From: CAVVIH01 sp963748295 | GTDB taxonomy: Bacteria > Acidobacteriota > Vicinamibacteria > Vicinamibacterales > 2-12-FULL-66-21 | Direction of reading: 5' to 3' | Length of the DNA: 64,000 bases | NCBI GenBank assembly: GCA_963748295.1 | Contig: CAVVIH010000008.1 | Location: 186,001 to 250,000 of the forward strand | Shown: positions 47,127 through 56,473 of the stretch, piece after piece | How positions within the stretch are numbered: the stretch's first letter is position 1 | Layout: each line of letters starts with the position of its first letter | The notes under the pieces: model-generated | What the model was told of the DNA's origin: nothing | The model's input: the letters and a program-made list of their open reading frames with translations, nothing else | Database searches by the model: none | Made by a program: the position numbers and the translations under genes

Positions 47127-48200
47127 ATGAAGGTCCGTCACGATCGGGCTCCGGTCTGGGCCATCTGGCTGCTGATCGCGTTTGGCGCGATCGAGCCTAT
47201 CGCGTGGAACCTTGCCTCGGGCGCCCCGCCGGCCCCGATCGTCTTCATCCCTTTACTGCTCGTCTGGATCACGCTCCTCGTGCTCGCCGCGCTGGCGACG
47301 CGCCGCGTCAGCTGGATGTGGCGCAGGCTCTCGCAGAGCGAGACCGCCCACCGGGCCAAGCTGACGGAGATCGATCAGCTGCAGACGCAGAACGCGATGC
47401 TGGAGATCGTCGCGCGATCGGTCGACGTGCCGCTCGCCTTTCAGGAGCTGGCCACGCGCATCGCGCGCCTGGTCCCGTGCGACCGCGTCGGCCTGGCGCT
47501 GCTGTCTGAGGACGAGACAGAATTCCACACCTACACCGCGAGATCGCACGAGGGTGAGCCGCGCAAGAGCGCGCGGCCCGAGGTCGTCTTCAAGGTCGAG
47601 CGGACGATGATCGGCGAAGTGATCAGGTCGGGCGAGCCGCTGATCATGAACGACATGGCCGAGGCGGCGCCGGATCACCTCGACGCCAACGTGGTCTTCA
47701 GCGCCGGGTTCCGCTCGGCGCTGGTGATGCCGCTCACCGCCAAGGGCCGTGCGGTCGGCACGCTGAACCTCGTGTCGCGGCGGCCGGAGGCGTTCAACCG
47801 AACGCACCTCGAACCATTGCAGCCGATCGCGGAGCTGCTCGCGGTCGCCTGGGTCGCGCAGCAGCTGCAGACGACCACCGGCAAGTATCAGACGATGGAA
47901 GCGATGTCGGAACTGACGCTCTCGATCGCCTCGGACATCAACAGCGCGCTGCAGACGATCGTCGGCCACTGCGATCTGCTCGCGCGGGCGAACGACGATC
48001 CGGCCTTCGAGCGCGATCTCGACACCATCGTCCAGCAGGCGAAGCGGATCGCGGAGCTGCTCGAAAAAATGCGCACGGCGGCGGCCGAGCGGCTGCGCGA
48101 AGCCTCGGCCTCGATCAAGCTGCGCGAAACGGAATCAGAAGTAGCCGACAGCGTGGGCAAGAGTGAGGCCGAGCAGTACCAGCACGGCGATCGTGGTTGA
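47127..48200 (+). CDS. Membrane GAF-domain protein with degenerate histidine-kinase dimerisation helix
   Basis: 357 residues from the ATG at 47127. Two N-terminal helices (11-28, 37-58) are followed by a short coil, then a GAF domain (about 90-245, LVPCDRVGLALLSEDE and SALVMPLTAKGRAVGTLNL). A HisKA-like helix (255-290) follows, in which the phosphoaccepting His position is S269 (SIASDINSALQ). No HATPase domain follows, so it cannot be a kinase by itself. Its end overlaps the convergent DUF1634 gene by 66 bp. It may sense a small ligand and modulate another kinase. Confidence 0.75.
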   Translation: MKVRHDRAPVWAIWLLIAFGAIEPIAWNLASGAPPAPIVFIPLLLVWITLLVLAALATRRVSWMWRRLSQSETAHRAKLTEIDQLQTQNAMLEIVARSVDVPLAFQELATRIARLVPCDRVGLALLSEDETEFHTYTARSHEGEPRKSARPEVVFKVERTMIGEVIRSGEPLIMNDMAEAAPDHLDANVVFSAGFRSALVMPLTAKGRAVGTLNLVSRRPEAFNRTHLEPLQPIAELLAVAWVAQQLQTTTGKYQTMEAMSELTLSIASDINSALQTIVGHCDLLARANDDPAFERDLDTIVQQAKRIAELLEKMRTAAAERLREASASIKLRETESEVADSVGKSEAEQYQHGDRG

Positions 48201-48443
48201 CACGAAGAACCAGTCGCCGGTGCCAAGCGATTCGACCACCGACACCGCGACCCGCATCACCGGCGTCGCCATCAGCACGATCAGCCCGAACGCCAGAATG
48301 ATTGCCGTCGCGCGGTGACCCGCCCCGCCGAGAAACATGACGAGGCCGATGAGCAGCGACGAGGCACTGCAAATGACCCCCGCCAGCATCAGCCGGCTCA
48401 GCAGGGCCTCGAGCGCGACGAACGGCGAATCCGCGGATGTCAT
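48135..48443 (-). CDS. DUF1634 membrane protein, TauE partner
   Basis: A 102-residue protein with about three membrane helices (LMLAGVICSASSLLIGLVMFLGG, ATAIILAFGLIVLMATPV, VSTTIAVLVLLGLTLAHAVG). It has the length and layout of DUF1634 proteins, which are usually encoded next to TauE/SafE. Its ATG overlaps the TauE stop by 4 bp (ATGA), confirming the pairing. It probably modulates the transporter. Confidence 0.85.
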   Translation of the reverse strand: MTSADSPFVALEALLSRLMLAGVICSASSLLIGLVMFLGGAGHRATAIILAFGLIVLMATPVMRVAVSVVESLGTGDWFFVSTTIAVLVLLGLTLAHAVGYF

Positions 48444-49264
48444 AGCGACTTGACGATGTAGGTGATCGAGACGAACGCGAGCACGGCGGCCATCAGGAGC
48501 TTCAATCCCTTCGCCTTCGCCCGTCCCCCGAACCAGAACCCGGCGCGCGATCCAACCAGCACGCCGAGCACCGCCGCCGCCGCCAGCAGCGCGGAGATGT
48601 TGCCGCGCGCGTAATAGAGCGGCGCGGACGACACCGCGGTGACGCCGATCATCACGGCGCTGGTCGCGGCAGCGGCGCGAAGCGGGACGCCGCACCACGT
48701 GTTCAGCGCCGGAACCTGCAGGATCCCTCCGCCGATGCCGAGCGAGCCCGAAACGAATCCGGCGGTGAGCGACACGGCAAGGCCCGCCGGCAGCCGGCGC
48801 GTGCGATACACGACCTCTCGCTGGCTCTCCTCGTCGTAGATGCGGCCGCCAAACGGCCCGGGATCGACCGAGGTGTCGAGGATGACGTTCCGGCGCTCGA
48901 GACGCATGAGCATGAGCGTCGCGATCGCCGCGGTGACGGCCGCGAACATGATGTACAGCGCCCGTTCCGGAATCGCGACCACCCAGAGGCCGCCGAGCAG
49001 GCCGCCCGCGGACGCGGCCACCTGAAGAAGCATGCCGAGCTTGAGGTTCACGTTCTTGCCCGTGGATCCCGCCGACACCACGCTCGAGGTGGCGATCACG
49101 GTCATCAGGCCCACACCCGAGGCGACGTTGAGCGGAACGCCGACGATGAACTGGAGAAACGGGATCAGGAAGACGCCGCCGCCGATGCCGAGGAGTGCTC
49201 CGAAGCAGCCGGCAACGGCGCCCGCCGCCATGACGAGTGCGATGGTTGTGGAGGTGATCAGCAA
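48440..49264 (-). CDS. Sulfite exporter TauE/SafE family permease
   Basis: 274 residues, about eight membrane helices in two related halves, each with a GxGGGxxxxP-type motif (GIGGGVFLIPFLQ and GIGGGILQVPALN). These belong to the TauE/SafE (DUF81) family that exports sulfite, sulfoacetate or related organosulfur anions. With the molybdoenzyme and cysteine dioxygenase encoded nearby, sulfite is the simplest candidate. Confidence 0.9.
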   Translation of the reverse strand: MLITSTTIALVMAAGAVAGCFGALLGIGGGVFLIPFLQFIVGVPLNVASGVGLMTVIATSSVVSAGSTGKNVNLKLGMLLQVAASAGGLLGGLWVVAIPERALYIMFAAVTAAIATLMLMRLERRNVILDTSVDPGPFGGRIYDEESQREVVYRTRRLPAGLAVSLTAGFVSGSLGIGGGILQVPALNTWCGVPLRAAAATSAVMIGVTAVSSAPLYYARGNISALLAAAAVLGVLVGSRAGFWFGGRAKAKGLKLLMAAVLAFVSITYIVKSL

Positions 49265-49313
49265 ACCTGGACGGGCCGGGACCGCGTCGTCATCCCGGCC
49301 GCGCGGCCGGTGC

Positions 49314-49319
49314 TATCAT
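49314..49319 (+). promoter_or_regulatory. Candidate -10 element (TATCAT) for the cysteine dioxygenase gene
   Basis: TATCAT is a good match to TATAAT, about 80 bases before the ATG at 49399. A start near 49326 would give a roughly 70-base leader. No -35 was identified. Confidence 0.35.
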
Positions 49320-49398
49320 TTTCGACGGCGCCGCTGCTCGAATTCTACATCATCTTCGCGCGCTGCTTTTTCTCGGGCGCTGGTGGGAGCACACGACC

Positions 49399-49968
49399 AT
49401 GACTCACGCTGCTGCAACCGGCTTCGGTTCGATCCGCGGTCGTCTCGATGAGGCGGTTCGCGCGCCTCATGTCGAGGCCATCGCGGAGCAGGTGAAGGGC
49501 GTCCTTCAGGACGCGCTGCGAAACGGGCTGTCGCTGCCCGGGGAGTTTCACGTGTCGCTTCCGGACACCTACGCGCGGCGCCTGCTGCATCGCGATCCCG
49601 ACGGCCGCTACACGGTCGTCGTCATGACCTGGGGTCCGGGCCAGGGAACGGCGCTGCACGATCACGCCGGCATCTGGTGCGTCGAGTGCGTCGTCGACGG
49701 ACAGATGGAAATCACGCAGTACGACCTTCTGTCCGAGGACGGCGGAACGTTCCGGTTTTCGGAGCAGAAGCGCGTGTCGGCCGCGCGGGGTTCAGCCGGT
49801 TGTCTGATTCCGCCCTTCGAGTACCACACGCTGGCGAACGCGAGCGCCGCGAATGCGTCGGTCACGCTTCACGTCTACGGCGGCGAAATGGATCACTGTC
49901 ACGTGTTCGAGCCCGCCGGCGACGGCTCTTACCGCAGAGTCACGCGCGCGCTGTCCTATCACGGCTGA
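49399..49968 (+). CDS. Cysteine dioxygenase-family cupin
   Basis: 189 residues with the three-His iron site: H87 and H89 in LHDHAGIWC, H143 in EYHTLA. C94 sits where the Cys-Tyr crosslink occurs in cysteine dioxygenases. The product is expected to oxidise cysteine, or a related thiol such as 3-mercaptopropionate, to the sulfinate, which on breakdown releases sulfite. That product would be a natural substrate for the Soe-like complex and for TauE nearby. Confidence 0.85.
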   Translation: MTHAAATGFGSIRGRLDEAVRAPHVEAIAEQVKGVLQDALRNGLSLPGEFHVSLPDTYARRLLHRDPDGRYTVVVMTWGPGQGTALHDHAGIWCVECVVDGQMEITQYDLLSEDGGTFRFSEQKRVSAARGSAGCLIPPFEYHTLANASAANASVTLHVYGGEMDHCHVFEPAGDGSYRRVTRALSYHG

Positions 49969-49973
49969 GCGGG

Positions 49974-49979
49974 TACAAT
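49974..49979 (+). promoter_or_regulatory. Candidate -10 element (TACAAT) for the kinase-TPR gene
   Basis: TACAAT lies 14 bases before the ATG at 49994, giving a leader of about seven bases. It sits right after the preceding stop codon. Confidence 0.4.
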
Positions 49980-49993
49980 GAGACATCCCCACG

Positions 49994-52282
49994 ATGTCTC
50001 TGGCTGAGGGCAAACGTCTAGCGCAATACGAGATCGTCGCGCCGCTCGGGTCGGGCGGCATGGGCGAGGTGTATCGGGCCCGGGATCTCCGGCTCGGCCG
50101 CGACGTCGCCATCAAGGTGATGGCCGACCACATCGCGTCGGACCCCGAAATGCGGCGCCGGTTCGAGACCGAAGCGCGCTCGGTGGCGTCGCTCTCGCAT
50201 CCGAGCATTCTCTCGATTCACGAGCTCGCGATCGTGGACGGCGTGCCGATGGCCGTGATGGAGCTGCTCGAGGGCGAGAACCTGCGTTCGCGCATCAAGC
50301 GCGGTGCGCTGCCATGGCGCGAGGCCGCACGCATTGCCGCGACTGTCGCCGAAGGCCTGGCCACCGCGCATGCGCGCGGCATCGTCCACCGCGACCTGAA
50401 GCCCGAGAACATCTTCCTGACGACTGACGACGGGGTGAAGATTCTCGATTTCGGCCTCGCGCTCCAGCGTCTCGATTCGCCGCTGGCGCCCGACGTTCCG
50501 ACGATGGCGATGACCGCCGACCGCGTTGTCATGGGCACGTTCGGATACATGTCGCCCGAGCAGGTGACCGGCGGGCGCGTCGACGGACGCAGCGATCTCT
50601 TCGCGCTCGGCTGCGTGCTCTACGAGATGCTCACCGGGCGCGCCCTGTTCACGGGAGAAACGCCGCAGGAGATCATCGCGAGCCTCATGCACGACAGCGG
50701 CATCGACCTGAGCGCATTCGATCCGCTGCTTCCCGCGGAGATGCGGCCCATCCTCCTCCGGTGCATCGATCGCGTCGCGGCGCGCCGGTTCGAATCGGCG
50801 CACGATCTCGCGATGGCGCTTCAGGCATTGCAGACCGGCTCGGTTTCGGTGTCGCCGGCACGGCGGCGGAATCTGCGCGGCAAATCGCTGGCGGTTCTGC
50901 CTTTCGTCAACGCGGTCGCCGATCCCTCGATCGAATACCTGACCGACGGCATCACCGAGAGCATCATCAACAGCCTGTCACAGCTGCCAGGGTTGCGCGT
51001 CGTGCCCAGGAGCCTGGTGTTCCGATACAAGGGGCTGCAGGCGGATCCGGCGACGGTTGGACTGGCGCTGAACGCGCGGACCATCCTCACCGGACGCGTG
51101 GTGCAACAAGGTGATTTCATCAATATCCAGGCGGAGCTGGTCGATACGAACACCGAGTCGCAGCTCTGGGGCGAGCAGTTCCGTCAGAAAACGAGCGAGC
51201 TCGTGACGCTGCAACAGGAGATCGCCTGGCAGATCTCCGAGGCGCTTCGCCTGAAGCTGACGGGCCAACAGAAGAAGCGCTTGCGGAAGAAGCCGACGGT
51301 GAATCCGGAGGCGTATCAGGAATATTTGCGTGGACGGTATCTCTGGAACAATTGGACGCCTGAGAGCTTCCGTCGTGCCCTCGATCATTTCGAGCGCGCG
51401 ATCTCGATCGACCCCACGTACGGCCTCGCCTACGCCGGCCTTGCGGATGCGATCGGCTCGCTCGCGTATTACGGGCTGGTCCCGCCGCAGGACGGCTTTC
51501 CCCGCGCGAAGGCCGCGGCGCAGCGCGCGCTCGAGCTCGAACCCGGACTCGCCGATGCGCATGCGTCGCTCGGCTTGAACAACCTGTTCTGGGAACACGA
51601 CTGGCCGGGCGCCGAGCGCGAGTTCAAGAAGGCGATCGAGCTGAACGAGCAGCTGGCGCTGCCGCACACGCTGTTCGCGTTCTACCTGATGTCGCTCAGG
51701 CGCTTCGATGACGCGATCGAGGAAGCCAGAACGGCGCAACGGCTCGATCCGCTCTCGCTCTTCGTCAACATGGGCGTCTGCTGGGCCTACCACGGCGCGG
51801 GCCGGTATGAGGAGGCTATTCGCGAGACGCTGCGGACGCGGGAGCTGTCGCGCGATTCGATCGAGAGCGTGAACCTTCTGGTCAACTGTTACGAAGAGAC
51901 CGGACGCTTCGAGGAGGCCGCTCGCGTCTGCAGCGAGTATCCGATCTGCGGCGTGCGCGCCGAGGGCAGCGAGCTTCTCGACGCGTATCGACAGGGCGGC
52001 GAGCAGGGTTACTGGCGCAAGCGGCTGGAACTGCTGCAGCGCGCACCCGACCAGTCCGGCCGCATCATGGAATTCACCTACGCGCTGATTCACGCGTATC
52101 TCGGCGAGGACGAGCTCGCCTATCACCGCATGGAACGGCTCGTCGCGTCACGCGCCGGCAACTGCGTGTTCTTCAACGTGGCGCCCGCCTTCAAGCACCT
52201 GCGGGACCAGCCGCGGTTCCAGGCGATCCTCAAGCGCGTGGGTGTGCCCACGGCTTCAGCACCGCATACAGTGTCGACATGA
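49994..52282 (+). CDS. Serine/threonine protein kinase with FlgO/TolB-like and TPR domains
   Basis: 762 residues. The kinase domain is complete: GSGGMGEVY loop, K41, E in TEARSVASLSHPS, VHRDLKPEN and DFG. It is followed by a region SLAVLPFVNAVADPSIEYLTDG typical of the FlgO-like linker (about 295-420), then TPR repeats (about 440-740). There is no membrane helix. This architecture is very common in Acidobacteriota and probably recruits partners through the TPRs. Its end overlaps the convergent panE gene by 53 bp. The FHA protein at 50 could read its phosphorylation, but nothing in the sequence links them. Confidence 0.93.
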   Translation: MSLAEGKRLAQYEIVAPLGSGGMGEVYRARDLRLGRDVAIKVMADHIASDPEMRRRFETEARSVASLSHPSILSIHELAIVDGVPMAVMELLEGENLRSRIKRGALPWREAARIAATVAEGLATAHARGIVHRDLKPENIFLTTDDGVKILDFGLALQRLDSPLAPDVPTMAMTADRVVMGTFGYMSPEQVTGGRVDGRSDLFALGCVLYEMLTGRALFTGETPQEIIASLMHDSGIDLSAFDPLLPAEMRPILLRCIDRVAARRFESAHDLAMALQALQTGSVSVSPARRRNLRGKSLAVLPFVNAVADPSIEYLTDGITESIINSLSQLPGLRVVPRSLVFRYKGLQADPATVGLALNARTILTGRVVQQGDFINIQAELVDTNTESQLWGEQFRQKTSELVTLQQEIAWQISEALRLKLTGQQKKRLRKKPTVNPEAYQEYLRGRYLWNNWTPESFRRALDHFERAISIDPTYGLAYAGLADAIGSLAYYGLVPPQDGFPRAKAAAQRALELEPGLADAHASLGLNNLFWEHDWPGAEREFKKAIELNEQLALPHTLFAFYLMSLRRFDDAIEEARTAQRLDPLSLFVNMGVCWAYHGAGRYEEAIRETLRTRELSRDSIESVNLLVNCYEETGRFEEAARVCSEYPICGVRAEGSELLDAYRQGGEQGYWRKRLELLQRAPDQSGRIMEFTYALIHAYLGEDELAYHRMERLVASRAGNCVFFNVAPAFKHLRDQPRFQAILKRVGVPTASAPHTVST

Positions 52283-53159
52283 TCGGCGCCGGCACGCCGG
52301 CCTGAGCGGCCCGGCGCACGACCGCGCCCTGCAGCGCCTCTACTTCAATCCTTTTTCCCTGCGAGAGATCGATCAGCAGCGACGACCGCATCGTGCCGGG
52401 GATCGCTTCGATGTAGGTCGCAATCCGCTGAATGATGTCCTGGGCCACCGGCACGCCTTCGGCCCTGGCAACGCGTTCGACCTCGCGGCAGCCCTCGAGG
52501 AACTGCGCGCGAACTACCGGATCGGCCCACACCGGGCCGATTGGCAGCCGGGCGGCGCCGGTGAATCCCGCGAGCGACACCAGGAAGATGAACTTCTCCC
52601 AGATCGGCACCCGGCCGTCGTCGACCGCTTCCGCCTGGATGTCCGCTCTGGCGAGCGCTTCGTGGATGCTGCGAACGCGATCGGTCATTCGCGGCAGCGC
52701 GCCGAAGACTTCCCCGAACACGATGCGCCGGTGGGTTCCGGTCTGTTCGATGACGCCGGGTGCTGAAAGCGCGGTGGCGATGTAGGTCGGCCCGCCGATC
52801 ACGGCGGCCTCGCCAACCTGCGCCGCGACCTCTCGCGCGCTGTCCACCCCGTTCTGGAGCGTCAACACCGTCGTCGACTCACGCATCATCGGGCGGAGAC
52901 GTGGCAACGCGGTCTCGTTGTCGTAGGCCTTGACCGCAACGACCACCACGTCCACCGCACCGACTCGCGCCGTATCCTCTTCCGCGGCGGCGCGAACCAC
53001 GAAGTCGCCGAGCATCGGGCTGCGAATCTGCAGTCCGTGTTCCCTGATTGCTGCGAGATGCGCGCCGCGCGCGACGAACGTCACCTCGTGGCCGGCGCGG
53101 GCCAGCTTCGCGCCGTAGTAGCCCCCGACCGCACCCGAACCCAGAATCGCGAATCTCAT
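52230..53159 (-). CDS. panE: 2-dehydropantoate 2-reductase family protein
   Basis: 309 residues from the ATG at 53159. It has the GSGAVGGYYGAKLARAGHEVTFVARG cofactor region, the KAYDNE lysine and the KFIFLVSLAG segment with the substrate-binding lysine. It reduces ketopantoate with NADPH for pantothenate/CoA, or a similar ketoacid. Its start overlaps the APC permease stop by 4 bp (ATGA). The same gene family also contains non-pantothenate members, so the assignment is by family. Confidence 0.82.
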   Translation of the reverse strand: MRFAILGSGAVGGYYGAKLARAGHEVTFVARGAHLAAIREHGLQIRSPMLGDFVVRAAAEEDTARVGAVDVVVVAVKAYDNETALPRLRPMMRESTTVLTLQNGVDSAREVAAQVGEAAVIGGPTYIATALSAPGVIEQTGTHRRIVFGEVFGALPRMTDRVRSIHEALARADIQAEAVDDGRVPIWEKFIFLVSLAGFTGAARLPIGPVWADPVVRAQFLEGCREVERVARAEGVPVAQDIIQRIATYIEAIPGTMRSSLLIDLSQGKRIEVEALQGAVVRRAAQAGVPAPIMSTLYAVLKPWAHPRA

Positions 53160-54532
53160 TTCTGCTGCCAGTACCAGTAAGCAGGCAGGCCAAGCGCGAG
53201 GAGCCCGAGCCCCGCGAGCGATTCCACCGGACGCTCCATCAACGTGTTCGCCACGAAGCCGAGCGATCCGGTAATGAAGATGATCGGCACGATGGGGTAG
53301 CCCCACGTGCGATACGGACGCGGGTGCGCCGGCATCTTCCGCCGCAGCACGAAGAGCGCGATGCCGCCGGCAACGCTGAAAAGAATCGACGTGAACATCA
53401 CGTAGGTGAAGAGCTGCTCGTAGGTGCCCGACAGCGCCAGGACGGTTGACCACGCCGTGAGGCCGAGGATGGCGATGTGCGGCGTGCGGTAGCGCGGGTG
53501 CACGGTTCGCGCGGCGGGCAGGAACACGCCATCGGCGGCCATGGCGTAAAGCAGCCGCGACCCGGCCAGAATCGCCGCCGCATTGCAGCCGAAGGTCGAG
53601 AGCACGACGGTCAACGCGACGAACGTGGCGCCCGAGGGCCCGGCCAGCGTCGTCGCGGCCTTTTCCGCGATCCGTGACACTCCCTTCATTTCGTCAATCG
53701 TGAGCGCGTAGACGTAGGCGACGTTGACGCTCAGGTACACGGTCGTCAAGGCCAGGATGCCGTAGATGAGCGCTCGCGGCAGGTTGCGCTGCGGATCCTT
53801 GATCTCCCCGGCGGCATAGGCGACGAAATACCAGCCCTCGTAGGCCCACAGCACCGCGATCATCGCGATGCCGAAGGACACTACAGGCGTCGCAAGATCG
53901 GGCGGCACGACGGGCACGAACGCGGGCTCGACGCGCGTGGCGACGATCGCCATGACCGGCAGCGCCGCCAGGCCTGCCACTTTCGCCGCGGTCAGCACGG
54001 CGTTGACCATGTTGCCGCTGCGAACGCCGACATAGTTGATGGCGCCAAGGACGCAGATGGCCGCTGCGGCCGCGAGCTGACCCGCCGAGAGCGAGATGGT
54101 GCCTGCCGGCGTCGCCACCGACCACAAGATGTTGCGCGGCGAGAGCGGCTCGATGAAGTAGCTCAAATAGTCGGCAAACCCCACGGCCACGGCTGCGATG
54201 CCCCCGCTGAGCACGACGAGCATCGCCACCCACCCGTACAGGAACGCGGGCAACGGGCCATAGGCTTCGCGGAGGAAGACGTATAAACCCCCGGATCGGG
54301 GAAACATGCTCCCCATCTCCGCGTAGGTGAGACCACCCGTGATGGCGAGCACACCGCCGAACGCCCAGGCGAGCAGCAGGAGCGACGCCGACGGGATCGT
54401 GCTGGCCATCACGCCGGTCGTCAGGAATATTGCCGATCCGATGACGCTGCCGACGACGAACAGGATCGCGGATCCCAGGCCGATGGCCCGGACCAGCTCC
54501 GCATCGGGCCGCGTCGTCACTTCACTCGCCAC
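53156..54532 (-). CDS. APC-family amino acid permease
   Basis: 458 residues from the GTG at 54532, which has GGGAGG upstream; an ATG at 54571 is also in frame. Twelve or so membrane helices, with the family's GSVIGSAIF motif in helix 1 and PRSGGLYVFLREAYG. It imports an amino acid or amine by proton or sodium coupling, or exchanges it. Coupled to the panE-like gene. A second APC permease is encoded at 58343. Confidence 0.9.
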   Translation of the reverse strand: MASEVTTRPDAELVRAIGLGSAILFVVGSVIGSAIFLTTGVMASTIPSASLLLLAWAFGGVLAITGGLTYAEMGSMFPRSGGLYVFLREAYGPLPAFLYGWVAMLVVLSGGIAAVAVGFADYLSYFIEPLSPRNILWSVATPAGTISLSAGQLAAAAAICVLGAINYVGVRSGNMVNAVLTAAKVAGLAALPVMAIVATRVEPAFVPVVPPDLATPVVSFGIAMIAVLWAYEGWYFVAYAAGEIKDPQRNLPRALIYGILALTTVYLSVNVAYVYALTIDEMKGVSRIAEKAATTLAGPSGATFVALTVVLSTFGCNAAAILAGSRLLYAMAADGVFLPAARTVHPRYRTPHIAILGLTAWSTVLALSGTYEQLFTYVMFTSILFSVAGGIALFVLRRKMPAHPRPYRTWGYPIVPIIFITGSLGFVANTLMERPVESLAGLGLLALGLPAYWYWQQK

Positions 54533-54587
54533 ATCACCTCCCGGCTCCGGACTGCCGACGAACTGTAACATGCTGCCAGCAACCTGT

Positions 54588-54593
54588 TAGAAT
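54588..54593 (+). promoter_or_regulatory. Candidate -10 element (TAGAAT) for the amidohydrolase gene
   Basis: TAGAAT overlaps a spurious ATG at 54592. A start near 54600 gives a leader of about 45 bases with a strong SD (GGAGGAG) before the ATG at 54646. Confidence 0.4.
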
Positions 54594-54645
54594 GCCCGCT
54601 TCCAGCCTGCGGCCGGGAACGACCCGACGCAACTCCGGAGGAGCA

Positions 54646-56370
54646 ATGGCGGCCCGTCTCACCACATACGTCGTCGTCGCAATCGTTGCCGCGACGCTCA
54701 TCGCCGGCCTCATCGTCGGCGCCCAGCGTGACGACAACGAAGGGCCGGTCGATCTCATCGTCCACAACGCCACCGTCTACACGGCGGACGGCGAAGGGAC
54801 GATGGCCGAGGCAGTGGCGATCCGCGGCAACCAGGTGCTGCGGGTGGGCGGCGAGCGCGAGATTCTGCGCCTGCGGCTCCCGCAGACGACGCTGATCGAT
54901 GCGCAGGGTGGCGCGGTGGTGCCGGGGTTCAACGATGCGCACGTGCACTTCATCACCGGCGGGTTGAACCTGGACAAAGTCGATCTGCTTGGTGCGGCGA
55001 CCGTCGAGGACATCCAGCAGCGGATCAGCGCGTGGGTCGGCGCGAACCCGGAGAGCCCGTGGGTTGTCGGGCGCGGATGGGATGACGAGACGTTCCCCGG
55101 CGGGCTGCCGACGCGGCAGCAGCTCGACGCCCTCGTCTCGGACCGGCCGGCGTATCTGATGTCGAGCGACGGGCGGATGGCGTGGGTGAACTCGGTCGCG
55201 CTCAAGCTCGCAAAGATCAACCGCCGGACGGCGAATCCGCCGGGCGGCGTCATCGTCAAGGACTCAAACGGAGAGCCCACCGGCGTCCTCGAGGAAGCGG
55301 CAGTTGTGCTCGTCGGCAAGCTCGCGCCGAAGCCGACGCGCGACGAGCGTCTGCGCGCGCTGCGCGCGGCAATCGCCGAGGCGCACCGGCACGGGATCAC
55401 GAGCGTCCAGAACGCCGGCGGCTCGCCCGACGACTTCGAGCTGTATGCCGAGGCGCGCCGCGCCGGCGACCTCCGCATCCGCGTGTATTCGGCCATGGCG
55501 CTCGGCCGGGAGTTCACCGACGACGACCGCGCGCGGCTGGCGCAGGCGTCGCGGTTGTATCCCGACGATCCGCTGTTCAAGACCGGCGCGGTGAAGATCT
55601 GGCTCGACGGCAGCATCGGCGCCCGCACCGCGGCGATGCTCGAGCCATATGCGACAGGCGAACCGGCGAGCGAACCTGCAATCGCGCCCGACGATCTGAA
55701 CCGCATGGTGCGCCTGATCGATGCCGAAGGCTGGCAGGTGATCATCCACGCCGCGGGAGATCGCGCCGTCCGTATGGCGCTGAATGCGTACGAGCATGCG
55801 GCGCGCTCGAACTTGAAACCGGAGCGTGGCCGGAGACATCGCATCGAACATGTCGAGACCGCCGACGCCTCCGATCTGGCACGCTTCGGGCCGCTCGGGG
55901 TCGTCGCCTCGCTCCAGCCGCTGCTCGGATATCCCGGCGAGCGGTGGCTCGATGCACGTGCCAGGAGCATCGGCGTCGAGCGGGCGTCACGAGGCTGGGC
56001 GTATCACACCATCAGCGCGGCCGACGGACGGCTCGCGTTCGGCAGCGACTGGCCGTCAGCGGATCTCGATCCGCTGCTCGCGCTGCGGACGGCGGTGATG
56101 CGCAGGACGAAGGACGGATTGCCCGAGGGCGGGTGGGTGCCCGAGGAGCGGCTGACGCTGAAGGGCGCGATCGACGCCTACACGTCAGGCGCCGCGTGGG
56201 CTTCCTTCGACGAGCAGCGCAAGGGCACAATCGCGCCGGGAATGCTCGCCGATCTGGTCGTCCTGTCGTCGGACATCTTCGACAAGCCACGAGCGTTGAC
56301 CGACACGCAAGTGGCTTTCACGATCTTCGATGGCCGCGTCGTCTACAGCCGGGAACGCGGCACGAACTAG
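54646..56370 (+). CDS. YtcJ-type amidohydrolase, membrane-anchored or exported
   Basis: 574 residues from the ATG at 54646 (GGAGGAG seven bases upstream). An N-terminal hydrophobic helix (9-26) precedes the amidohydrolase_3 domain: GFNDAHVHF metal site, WVVGRGWDDETFPGG, DGSIGARTAAM and AFGSDWPSADLDP near the end. These zinc/iron TIM-barrel hydrolases act on amides or related C-N bonds; the substrate is unknown. An earlier in-frame ATG would only add a non-conserved leader. Confidence 0.85.
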   Translation: MAARLTTYVVVAIVAATLIAGLIVGAQRDDNEGPVDLIVHNATVYTADGEGTMAEAVAIRGNQVLRVGGEREILRLRLPQTTLIDAQGGAVVPGFNDAHVHFITGGLNLDKVDLLGAATVEDIQQRISAWVGANPESPWVVGRGWDDETFPGGLPTRQQLDALVSDRPAYLMSSDGRMAWVNSVALKLAKINRRTANPPGGVIVKDSNGEPTGVLEEAAVVLVGKLAPKPTRDERLRALRAAIAEAHRHGITSVQNAGGSPDDFELYAEARRAGDLRIRVYSAMALGREFTDDDRARLAQASRLYPDDPLFKTGAVKIWLDGSIGARTAAMLEPYATGEPASEPAIAPDDLNRMVRLIDAEGWQVIIHAAGDRAVRMALNAYEHAARSNLKPERGRRHRIEHVETADASDLARFGPLGVVASLQPLLGYPGERWLDARARSIGVERASRGWAYHTISAADGRLAFGSDWPSADLDPLLALRTAVMRRTKDGLPEGGWVPEERLTLKGAIDAYTSGAAWASFDEQRKGTIAPGMLADLVVLSSDIFDKPRALTDTQVAFTIFDGRVVYSRERGTN

Positions 56371-56371
56371 A

Positions 56372-56393
56372 CCGGGGGGCTTCGCCCCGCCGG
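56372..56393. terminator. Hairpin between convergent amidohydrolase and M14 genes
   Basis: CCGG-GGGGC-TTC-GCCCC-G-CCGG folds into a nine-pair stem with one bulge and a three-base loop, two bases after the amidohydrolase stop. No T-run; GC-rich sequence continues. Probably limits transcription in both directions. Confidence 0.5.
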
Positions 56394-56473
56394 ACCCCCC
56401 ATCGCCGTCGCTCGCGGGGGCCCCACGCCCCGCTCCGCTCCGGCGGGCCGCGCCTTGGTGCGGCTAGAGCCGG

